Source of the DNA: Pseudomonas fluorescens | GTDB taxonomy: Bacteria > Pseudomonadota > Gammaproteobacteria > Pseudomonadales > Pseudomonadaceae | Direction of reading: 5' to 3' | Length of the DNA stretch: 64,000 nucleotides | NCBI RefSeq assembly: GCF_000968015.1 | Contig: NZ_LACH01000008.1 | Location: 1 to 64,000 of the forward strand | Part shown: one piece after another, positions 57,580 to 64,000 of the stretch | Layout: the number at the start of each line of letters is the position of its first letter | How positions within the stretch are numbered: position 1 is the stretch's first letter | Made by a program: the position numbers and the translations under genes | The notes under the pieces: generated by a model | Database searches by the model: none | What the model was told of the DNA's origin: nothing | Seen by the model: the letters and a program-made list of their open reading frames with translations, nothing else

Positions 57580-58203
57580 AGGCCCCGCGCCGGACGACTG
57601 GACAATGGCAAGCAGGGTAAACGTCACGCGGCACGCAGCGGCTCGATCAACTGGCCGGGCACATTGCTGAACGGCCGCCCGCGTCAACGCGACGATGTCT
57701 TGTTTCACCTGCGCACCCGTTCGCCCCACGAACTGTGGCTGGTGATCGTTGACGCCTCGGCCTCGACTCGTCGCCATCAGGCGTTGAGCGATGCCAAGGG
57801 CTTGCTGGCGCAACTGTTCGACGATGCCTATCGTCAGCGTGCACGTCTGGCGTTGCTCACCGCCAGTGGTCATGTGCCGAAGTGGCAGGTGCAAGGGTTG
57901 AAAGCCTCCGCGGGTTTGCGCGACTGGCTTGATGGGCTGGGAGCGGGCGGTGGTACGCCGTTGCTGGCGGCGCTGGGTGAGGCGGGGCGTTGGCTGGCTG
58001 CACGACAAAAACGTTTTCCGGCGGAACATCAGCGCTTGTTGCTGGTGACCGATGGCCGATTGAAGGACTGGTCGATGTTGCCGGCGCTTGATTGTCCGGG
58101 TCTGCTGATCGACATCGAACGGGGGCCGATTCGGCTTGGACGGTCTAAAATCCTGGCTGCCGAGTTGCAGGCCGAATATCGACATATCGATGATATGGAG
58201 TGA
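57538..58203 (+). CDS. chlD: VWA-domain part of ChlD, read in the -1 frame
   Basis: A 221-residue segment in the -1 frame of the ATPase gene. A basic linker (GKQGKRHAARSGSINWPG) leads to a von Willebrand A domain with the MIDAS motif DASAS in WLVIVDASASTRRH, the threonine in GGGTPLLAALGE and Asp in VTDGRLK. The frame contains no ATG before this domain; only CTG 57598 and TTG 57664 could serve, and neither has a ribosome site. It is therefore most likely made as a fusion with the ATPase by -1 frameshifting. In chelatases the AAA-VWA protein scaffolds the ATPase ring to CobN. Confidence 0.85.
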   Translation, partial: ALGIRPRSDAGANARPRAGRLDNGKQGKRHAARSGSINWPGTLLNGRPRQRDDVLFHLRTRSPHELWLVIVDASASTRRHQALSDAKGLLAQLFDDAYRQRARLALLTASGHVPKWQVQGLKASAGLRDWLDGLGAGGGTPLLAALGEAGRWLAARQKRFPAEHQRLLLVTDGRLKDWSMLPALDCPGLLIDIERGPIRLGRSKILAAELQAEYRHIDDME

Positions 58204-58231
58204 CCGAAAAGATCGTCCGAACGCGGCCCGA

Positions 58232-58306
58232 ACCTGCGGCAGCTCCTACAATGAATGGCGTACACCCCCGTAGGAGCTGCCGCAGGCTGCGATCTTTTGA
58301 TCTTCA
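58232..58306. repeat. REP doublet after the chelatase genes
   Basis: A short left arm (GCGGCAGCTCCTAC) and a full right arm (GTAGGAGCTGCCGCAGGCTG plus GATCTTTTGATC) lie between chlD and the phospholipase-like gene. The left arm is truncated relative to other copies. Confidence 0.85.
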
Positions 58307-58318
58307 CAGGAGTGAGTC

Positions 58319-59965
58319 ATGCGCGTTCTAGCCGCCAACCATCAGGATGATTTTCGCGTCAAGGCCTACGCCGGCACCAATGGCGTGCTGTTGGCCATGG
58401 ACCTGGCCGAACCCCGCCGAAAAGGCCTCTTGGGTTTCGCCATCGAAAAACAGCAAGGCACCAAGCCCTGGCTGTTCCTGTTCAACAGCCTGACCTTCCC
58501 CGGCAAGGTGCATACCTTTCCCCAGTTTCACGCCACCCCCAGCGATATCGCACCGTTGCAGAAATTTCGCTGGGCCGATTACGCGGTCAATCCGGGGATG
58601 ACGATCCATTACCGAATCCACCTGGCCTACGGCAGCGTTGATGCGCCGCAACTGGGTGAATTCCTGGAAGTGACGGTCACCTCCGACAATGGTCAGCCGA
58701 ATCACCAAAGTGTGATCTTCAATCGCGCAGTGGCCGCCAGCCAGGCGTTCCAGCGCAAGTTTCCTGAACTCGACGCGCTGATCAGCGCCAACAAGAACCT
58801 GCCCATCGAAGCCTGGCCGGATGCCCCGCGGCAATGGCTGGAAAATGGATTGCTCGGGCGTTTGCTGGGATTTATCGAACGTGCGGTGGATGGCCAGTGG
58901 GCGTTGGACATTGCCATCTACGAGTATGAATTGCAGGCCATTGTCGAGGCGGTCAATGCCGCGTTCGAACGTGGGGTCAGCGTTCGAGTCCTGTATCACG
59001 CTCAACCGGGCGATGAAGACACCACCATGAACGAGACCAGCCTGGAAAAAATCCCGGCAGAGAACAAGCGCGGGCGGGTCACCCACAATATTTTCCACAA
59101 CAAATTCATGGTGCTGAGCCGGCTCGACGCGGCGGGGCAGCGTCAGCCGGAAGCGGTGCTTTGCGGCAGCACCAATTTCACGCCCAACGGCGTTTACCGC
59201 CAGGCCAACGTGGTGCATGTGCTGGACGACACACGCGTCAGCGCCAGCTATCTGCACACCTTTGAGCAGGTCTGGGCAAACCCGGCGGATGTTGGCGCCA
59301 CCCGAAACTGGCTCACCCAAAACAACCCGATGGATCCGCTGCAACCAACGTTCGCCGGGTTCTCACCACGCTCGGGCGGAGAGGATCTGGATGAGTTTGT
59401 CGAAATCATCAACGCCGCGAAAAAGGACGTGCTGTTCGTCACCGCGTTCGCCTTGCCCGACGACATCCTGAACGGTTTGCTCGGCCAGCCCCACGACGAC
59501 ATTTTGCGTTACGGCCTGCAAAACACCGCCAGCCGTATCACCGGTTTTCACGCCGACCGTACCGCCGAATTCGCCGCCACCGCGCTGCTCAACACCGGGC
59601 TGGAGGGGTGGCTGCGAGAGAACATGAAAGGCCAGAAGGGCAACCTGCTGGTGCACACCAAAGCCGTGGTGACGGATTTCACCAGCGATGCGCCGACGAT
59701 CATCAGCGGCAGCCATAACCTCAGTGCCGCGGCCAGCAATGGCAATGACGAGAACTACCTGATCATTCGCGGTGATACCGATCTGGCAGACCGTTATGGT
59801 CTGGAACTGCTGCGGTTCTACGAGCATTACCGCTTTCGCTACTTCGCCAGGAAACTCGCGCTCAAGCAGGTCCAGCCGTTGGCGGCGGATGACAGCTGGA
59901 CCGATGATTACTATCGCGCAGGGGATTTGCGTCAGCTTTCCAGATTGCGTTTTTCCGGACGGTAA
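58319..59965 (+). CDS. Phospholipase D-like domain protein
   Basis: A 548-residue protein with two HKD motifs. The first is HNKFMVLSRLD with GSTNFTPNG downstream; the second is HTKAVVTDF with GSHNLSAAASNGNDEN. No signal peptide is visible. The N-terminal 150 residues (GVLLAMDLAEPRRKGLLGFA) form a beta-rich domain not recognised further. It could be a phosphodiesterase, nuclease or lipase; PLD-superfamily members act on all three. AGGAG lies 8 nt before the start. Confidence 0.88.
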   Translation: MRVLAANHQDDFRVKAYAGTNGVLLAMDLAEPRRKGLLGFAIEKQQGTKPWLFLFNSLTFPGKVHTFPQFHATPSDIAPLQKFRWADYAVNPGMTIHYRIHLAYGSVDAPQLGEFLEVTVTSDNGQPNHQSVIFNRAVAASQAFQRKFPELDALISANKNLPIEAWPDAPRQWLENGLLGRLLGFIERAVDGQWALDIAIYEYELQAIVEAVNAAFERGVSVRVLYHAQPGDEDTTMNETSLEKIPAENKRGRVTHNIFHNKFMVLSRLDAAGQRQPEAVLCGSTNFTPNGVYRQANVVHVLDDTRVSASYLHTFEQVWANPADVGATRNWLTQNNPMDPLQPTFAGFSPRSGGEDLDEFVEIINAAKKDVLFVTAFALPDDILNGLLGQPHDDILRYGLQNTASRITGFHADRTAEFAATALLNTGLEGWLRENMKGQKGNLLVHTKAVVTDFTSDAPTIISGSHNLSAAASNGNDENYLIIRGDTDLADRYGLELLRFYEHYRFRYFARKLALKQVQPLAADDSWTDDYYRAGDLRQLSRLRFSGR

Positions 59966-59991
59966 GCCCCCTCGCGGGGAAGATGAAGCCC

Positions 59992-60098
59992 TTGTGGGAG
60001 CGAGCTTGCTCGCGATGGCGCCCGGCCAGTCAATATTGATGTCGCCTGACACACCGCTATCGTCGGAACGCCGCCCGGAGCAAGCTCGCTCCCACATT
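59992..60098. repeat. REP doublet, composite copy
   Basis: Left arm GTGGGAGCGAGCTTGCTCGC and right arm GAGCAAGCTCGCTCCCAC surround CAGTCAATATTGATGTCG. The right part from CGTCGGAACGCCGCCCGGAG (60061 on) is identical to that at 3431, so the copy seems to be a hybrid of two versions. Confidence 0.9.
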
Positions 60099-60116
60099 GG
60101 ATCTTCGACAACTGGA

Positions 60117-61343
60117 CTACTTCATTCCCATCGCCTGCCGGTACTGGCGAGTGCGTCGGGCGATGTACACGCGGTCGAGAATCAACGCCCATAACGCCGA
60201 AACGTCAGGACGGGTCTTGCGCCCACGGCTCAGGCGATTGAGCTGGAACTTCACGACGGCCATGCTCGCCAGTGCTGCCAGCGGTTTGCGTTTCCAGCGA
60301 ATCGGCGGCAGCTGCGGGTGACTGTTCTGGCCTTCACGCCAGCGTTTGACCAGTTGAGGTTCGAGCGCCAGCGCCGTGCCGATTCCGGCCATGGCGATGC
60401 CGCTGTCGAGCACCTGTTCGACGATCGCCAGGCGTCGAATCCCGCCTGTGACCATCACCGGCATGTTCGCCACACTGGCCAATTCCCCGGCCATCTCCAG
60501 AAAATACGCTTCACGCGCCAGGGTCCGACCATCCCGGGCCTCGCCTTGCATGGCCGGGGCTTCGTAGCTGCCGCCGGAGAGTTCCAGCAGATCGATCGGT
60601 TGATCGTTGAGCCACTGGATGACTTGCCGGGCATCGTCGGCATCGAAACCGCCACGCTGGAAATCCGCCGAGTTGAGCTTCACCGCCACGCAAAATTGCG
60701 GCGACACGACCTTGCGCATGGCGCTGACCACGGCCAACAACAAGCGCGCGCGATTTTCCAGGGAACCGCCCCAGCGGTCGGTTCGGCGGTTGGTCAACGG
60801 CGAGAGGAACTGGCTGATCAGATACCCGTGCGCGGCATGAATCTGCACCCCGGTGAAACCGGCCTTTTCAGCCAGGGCAGCGCTGGTGGCGAAGCGCTGG
60901 ATGACCTCTTCGATGTCGCGCTCGCTCATGGGTTTGGGTTCGGCAAACATCTTCGAGAATCCACCCAGGTCCAGCGCCACCGCCGAAGGTGCCAACGCTT
61001 GCTGGCCGAGGTTGGCCATGGTCTGACGGCCAGGATGATTGAGCTGCATCCAGAACTGCGCGCCACCGGCCCGACCAATGGTTGCCCACTGGCGAAAGCG
61101 TTCAAGGTGCCGCTCATCTTCCAGCACCACACCACCGGGGCCGGTCATGGCGCGGCGGTCGATCATCACGTTGCCAGTCAGCAACAGTCCGGTTTCGCCT
61201 TCGGCCCACGCCTGATACAGCCGGAACAAGGCCTCTGCAGGTGCCTGCGCGGTATCGGCGAGGTTCTCTTCCATCGCGGCTTTGGCGATGCGGTTGCCGA
61301 TGGTCTGGCCGTTGGGCAAATTCAATACTTGGAAGGGCGACAT
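60117..61343 (-). CDS. NADH:flavin oxidoreductase, Old Yellow Enzyme family
   Basis: A 408-residue FMN-dependent TIM-barrel ene-reductase. NRIAKAAMEENLAD is the N-terminal FMN/active-site region, QLNHPGRQ is typical, and HAAHGYLISQFLSPLTNRR followed by DRWGGSLENR is the family signature. Catalytic His pair is in HAAH. It reduces activated C=C bonds or electrophiles. It is divergent from a MerR regulator and has its own MerR-type promoter, suggesting induction by electrophiles or redox stress. Confidence 0.92.
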   Translation of the reverse strand: MSPFQVLNLPNGQTIGNRIAKAAMEENLADTAQAPAEALFRLYQAWAEGETGLLLTGNVMIDRRAMTGPGGVVLEDERHLERFRQWATIGRAGGAQFWMQLNHPGRQTMANLGQQALAPSAVALDLGGFSKMFAEPKPMSERDIEEVIQRFATSAALAEKAGFTGVQIHAAHGYLISQFLSPLTNRRTDRWGGSLENRARLLLAVVSAMRKVVSPQFCVAVKLNSADFQRGGFDADDARQVIQWLNDQPIDLLELSGGSYEAPAMQGEARDGRTLAREAYFLEMAGELASVANMPVMVTGGIRRLAIVEQVLDSGIAMAGIGTALALEPQLVKRWREGQNSHPQLPPIRWKRKPLAALASMAVVKFQLNRLSRGRKTRPDVSALWALILDRVYIARRTRQYRQAMGMK

Positions 61344-61370
61344 GCTTGACTCCTCATCAGTGATGAGTAG

Positions 61371-61401
61371 AGGCTAAGCTTAAAGTTAACTTTAATGTCA
61401 A
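61371..61401 (-). promoter_or_regulatory. MerR-type promoter of the OYE gene with 19-bp spacer
   Basis: On the minus strand the -35 is TTGACA (61396-61401) and the -10 TAGCCT (61371-61376), separated by 19 bp that hold the palindrome TTAAAGTTAACTTTAA. MerR regulators act on such over-long spacers by twisting the DNA. The site lies in the gap between the OYE gene and the divergent MerR gene. Confidence 0.8.
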
Positions 61402-61420
61402 GCAGGCAAATGAGGCCGTG

Positions 61421-61825
61421 ATGAAGATTGGTGAATTGGCGCAGTTAAGCGGGTTGAACGCGTCGCGCATTCGGTTTTACGAGGCTCAGGGTTTGATTCG
61501 GCAGGTGGAACGCCGGGCCAACGGTTACCGGCATTACCCCGACCAAGCGTTGCAAACCCTGAAGATCATCCTTTGCGCCCAGCAGGCCGGGTTCAGCCTG
61601 GAAGAATTGAAGCAGTTGTTGCCGGACAGCGCGACCGGTGAGTTCAAGCAAGACGAATTGCTGGCGGGTCTTACGCGCAAAGTCGAACAGATCGAAGAGA
61701 TGCAGCTGCATCTGGCGCAGAGCAAGGCGCAGCTGTTGGAGGTGATCGACAACATTCAGTCGCGACCCGAAGGCATGGGCTGCGAAGCGAATGCCCAGCG
61801 GGTATTGGCGAGGTTCAAGCCTTAA
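61421..61825 (+). CDS. MerR family transcriptional regulator
   Basis: A 134-residue regulator. The MerR winged helix is KIGELAQLSGLNASRIRFYE with GLIRQVERRANGYRHY, followed by a dimerising coiled coil (about 80-115). It has one cysteine in the recognition half (ILCAQQAG) and one near the end (GMGCEANA), too few and too spread for a metal site of the MerR type. ATG 61421 is preferred over GTG 61418. It probably activates the divergent OYE gene. Its stop overlaps the MFS gene's end by 11 bp. Confidence 0.92.
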   Translation: MKIGELAQLSGLNASRIRFYEAQGLIRQVERRANGYRHYPDQALQTLKIILCAQQAGFSLEELKQLLPDSATGEFKQDELLAGLTRKVEQIEEMQLHLAQSKAQLLEVIDNIQSRPEGMGCEANAQRVLARFKP

Positions 61826-63356
61826 CGCCGAGGGCTGCAGTCGAGGGGGCAGGGATCGGATTGCGCATCAGCGTGCCCACCACCAGCGCACCCAGCAATG
61901 CCAGCAAACCTGCAACCCAAAGCAGCAGGCTGAAACCACCGACGAAGGCTTGCCGGGCCAACGGCTCGACCACGGTGCGCGCGGTTTCCGGCAACAGGCC
62001 CATCGCCGCCGTCATGTCGCCGGCCACCACCCGTGAAGCAATGCCCTGGGTTTGGCCGAGCCATTGCGTGCCATGCTCCGACAGACTGGTGCGCAACAAC
62101 AGCTCGGTATGACTGGACAGCAACGCACCGAACACACCGATGGCCAGCACGATGGCGCTGAAGCGCATGGTGGTGCTCATGCCTGAAGCCATGCCAGTGC
62201 GCTCCCGTGGCACGCAGGCCATGATGTTCTTTTGCGTGTCGCCGTTGAGCAGCCCGGCACCGGCGCCCGTCACGGCAATCGCTAGGGCGAAGGGCAGGTA
62301 ACCGCCGCTGCTGACCGCCCAGGCACTGAGCAGATTGCCGCTGCCGACCAGGGTCAAACCAGCGGCCATCAATGTGGCAGGGGCAAACCGACTCGCCAGA
62401 CGTACGCCGATGCGCGGGCAAATCAGCATGGTCAGGGCAAACGGCAACATCCCCAGCCCTGAAGCGATGGCCGAGAAACCCAGGCCATTTTGTAGGTAGA
62501 AGGGCAGCAGGGTCATCATCACCTGGGCGCAACCGGCGTAGGCAAACATGCCCAATAGCGCACCGATGAAACGCGGATGCTTGAACAGTTGCAGGTCGAC
62601 CATCGGCCGCCGCTGCATCCGTTCAATCAGCACGAACAGTCCTAGCAACAGAGCGCCACCGATCAGCCGGGCGTAGGTCAGCGGGTTGCTCCAGCCGATC
62701 CGGTTCGCCTCGATCAGGCCCCAGATCAGACACAGCAAACTCGCACTGAAGGCCAGGCTACCCCAGGGATCGAGGCGTGCGGACTGCGTGTCGCGGGACT
62801 CCGGCACGGCGCGCCAGACCATCACCATCAGGAACATTCCGACGGGCAGGTTAAGGTAGAAAATCCAGCGCCAGCCCATGTATTCGGTGATCAGCCCGCC
62901 GACCGTCGGCGCGGCGGTCATCGCCACCCCCATGCACGCGCCCCAGAACGCCCAGGCCTTGGCCCGTTCCACTTCATCGTGAAAGGTGTGGCCGATGGAG
63001 GCGAGGGCCGAGGTCAGCAGCAAGGCTGCGCCGACACCCTTGATCGCCCGGGCGATGTCGAGGAACAGCGCATTGGGCGCGGCACCGCAACCGATGGACG
63101 CAAGGATGAAAATGGCCAACCCGCAGAGCAGGGTTTTCTGCCGGCCGAAGCGGTCGGCAATGCTGCCAGCCGGCAACAAAAGAGCGGCGAAGGCCAGCAT
63201 ATAAGCGCTGACGACCCATTCGATGTCGGCAAAGTTAGCGCCCAGGTCGCGGGCGATCGCAGGCAGGGTGACGGCGACAATGTTGGTGTCGAGGACAATC
63301 AGCGAACAGACGCCGGAGGCCGTCAGCAGTGTCAGACGAGGACTGACCCGGCTCAT
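61815..63356 (-). CDS. DHA2 family MFS exporter (EmrB/QacA type)
   Basis: A 513-residue transporter with about 14 membrane spans. LIVLDTNIVAVTLPAIARDLG opens it (TM1, with the family motif LDxTIVNVALP variant), then SADIADRFGRQKTL-type loop 2-3 (GSIADRFGRQ) and motif C in TM5 (AAPTVGGLITEYMGWRW). It expels drugs or metabolites by proton antiport. A divergent LysR regulator lies 165 bp away, probably its controller. Confidence 0.9.
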   Translation of the reverse strand: MSRVSPRLTLLTASGVCSLIVLDTNIVAVTLPAIARDLGANFADIEWVVSAYMLAFAALLLPAGSIADRFGRQKTLLCGLAIFILASIGCGAAPNALFLDIARAIKGVGAALLLTSALASIGHTFHDEVERAKAWAFWGACMGVAMTAAPTVGGLITEYMGWRWIFYLNLPVGMFLMVMVWRAVPESRDTQSARLDPWGSLAFSASLLCLIWGLIEANRIGWSNPLTYARLIGGALLLGLFVLIERMQRRPMVDLQLFKHPRFIGALLGMFAYAGCAQVMMTLLPFYLQNGLGFSAIASGLGMLPFALTMLICPRIGVRLASRFAPATLMAAGLTLVGSGNLLSAWAVSSGGYLPFALAIAVTGAGAGLLNGDTQKNIMACVPRERTGMASGMSTTMRFSAIVLAIGVFGALLSSHTELLLRTSLSEHGTQWLGQTQGIASRVVAGDMTAAMGLLPETARTVVEPLARQAFVGGFSLLLWVAGLLALLGALVVGTLMRNPIPAPSTAALGVKA

Positions 63357-63521
63357 GGTGTGATTGCCTTTTGGGCAAGGTCGTTGGTCATGAGGACGAT
63401 ACGGGGTTTGACGTACATGAGGTGGGCTCTCTACTGTGATTGCCAGGCGAGCTTATCGCGACCGGTTGCAGGCTTCGTTAGCCCGACAACGGGATTTCAT
63501 TACCTTTTGGCTAATACACCC

Positions 63522-64000
63522 ATGGACATACGGCATTTCCGCTATTTTCTGGCCGTTGCCCGGCAAGGCAACTTCACCCGCGCCGCCGAACAACTCGGTA
63601 TCGCACCGCCGACCTTGACTCGACAGATCCAGGACATGGAGAACGAACTCGGCACGCGATTGTTCGTGCGCCAGACACGTGAAGTCAGCCTGACCGAGGC
63701 CGGCGCCGCGCTGCTGATCGAAGCCGAGGCGACGGTGCGGCAATTCGAATACGCTCAGTACAACGCCCAGCGTGCCGGGCGCGGGGATATTGGCCATATC
63801 GAGCTGGGTTACGTGGCTTCGGCGGTGTATTCGGGCTTGCTGCAGAAACAGGTGCAAGCCTTCAGCCGTGAGTGTCCTGACGTCAGCCTCAACGTACGGG
63901 AAAGTCCCATGGCGTCATTGCCGATGATGGTGGTCGAGGGGCGTTTCGATATTGGCTATGTCCGCTCACCCATGACTTTGCCAGAGGGCCTGGAAGCCAT
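63522..64000 (+). CDS. LysR family transcriptional regulator (cut by window end)
   Basis: The first 159 residues of a LysR regulator. The winged helix is DIRHFRYFLAVARQGNFTRA, then IAPPTLTRQIQDMENELGTR (residues 2-50), and the effector domain begins at GHIELGYVASAVYSG. The frame is open to the window end, so the C-terminal half is missing. It is divergent from the MFS exporter and likely regulates it. Confidence 0.93.
   Translation, partial: MDIRHFRYFLAVARQGNFTRAAEQLGIAPPTLTRQIQDMENELGTRLFVRQTREVSLTEAGAALLIEAEATVRQFEYAQYNAQRAGRGDIGHIELGYVASAVYSGLLQKQVQAFSRECPDVSLNVRESPMASLPMMVVEGRFDIGYVRSPMTLPEGLEA

Noticed and set aside
57664..58203. Independent VWA gene starting at TTG 57664
   Set aside because: No ribosome site precedes it and the preceding slippery sequence and stem give a better account.

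Overview
The window looks like a chromosomal stretch from a Pseudomonas of the P. fluorescens group. The evidence is the high GC content, the gene neighbourhoods (metH next to cti, cysI next to a DUF934 gene, an aerobic cob cluster) and at least 14 copies of the palindromic REP-type repeats typical of these genomes. No rRNA, tRNA, prophage, IS transposase or CRISPR array was found.

Layout. (1) 0-8.3 kb: a leftward catabolic-type operon (polyamine-type ABC importer, cytosine-deaminase-like amidohydrolase, second amidohydrolase with an altered metal motif, flavin reductase) divergent from a GntR/FCD regulator. (2) 8.5-13.4 kb: a hybrid sensor kinase and a UvrA paralogue. (3) 13.5-19 kb: a leftward signalling operon containing an RsbR-RsbS-RsbT stressosome module, a fused RsbT-like/SpoIIE phosphatase and two histidine kinases, with no sigma-B gene in view. 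(4) 19-21 kb: small acidic or helical proteins and a periplasmic DUF4142 protein. (5) 21-33 kb: an SMP-30-like protein overlapping a fatty-acid-hydroxylase/SRPBCC fusion, a LysR regulator, a Tat-exported amidohydrolase, an SCP2 protein, a histidine phosphatase, sohB, cysI with its DUF934 partner, a 37-residue membrane microprotein, a periplasmic binding protein and a DUF2970 protein. (6) 33-40 kb: one 2359-residue protein with a dermonecrotic-toxin-like N-terminus, three helical/LRR modules and a C-terminal NEL E3 ubiquitin ligase domain. (7) 40-48 kb: metH, divergent cti, an acyltransferase and nfuA. (8) 48-58 kb: a cobalamin locus made of two divergent cobalamin riboswitches, cbtB-cbtA-cobE-cobM to the left and cobW-cobN-chlI/chlD to the right. 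(9) 58-64 kb: a phospholipase-D-like protein, an Old Yellow Enzyme divergent from a MerR regulator, a DHA2 MFS exporter and a divergent LysR regulator cut by the window end.

The strongest observations are: a programmed -1 frameshift signal (A AAA AAG, 5-nt spacer, perfect 11-bp stem) at the end of the chelatase ATPase gene, which fuses it to the VWA domain; a whole REP doublet sitting in frame inside cobN; the giant NEL effector-like protein; the stressosome operon lacking sigma-B; a MerR-type 19-bp-spacer promoter over the OYE gene; and an amidohydrolase whose HxH motif is replaced by acidic residues. The cobalamin locus and B12-dependent MetH fit together: cobalt enters through CbtAB, is inserted by CobN with ChlI/ChlD, and the riboswitches probably shut the locus down when B12 is plentiful.
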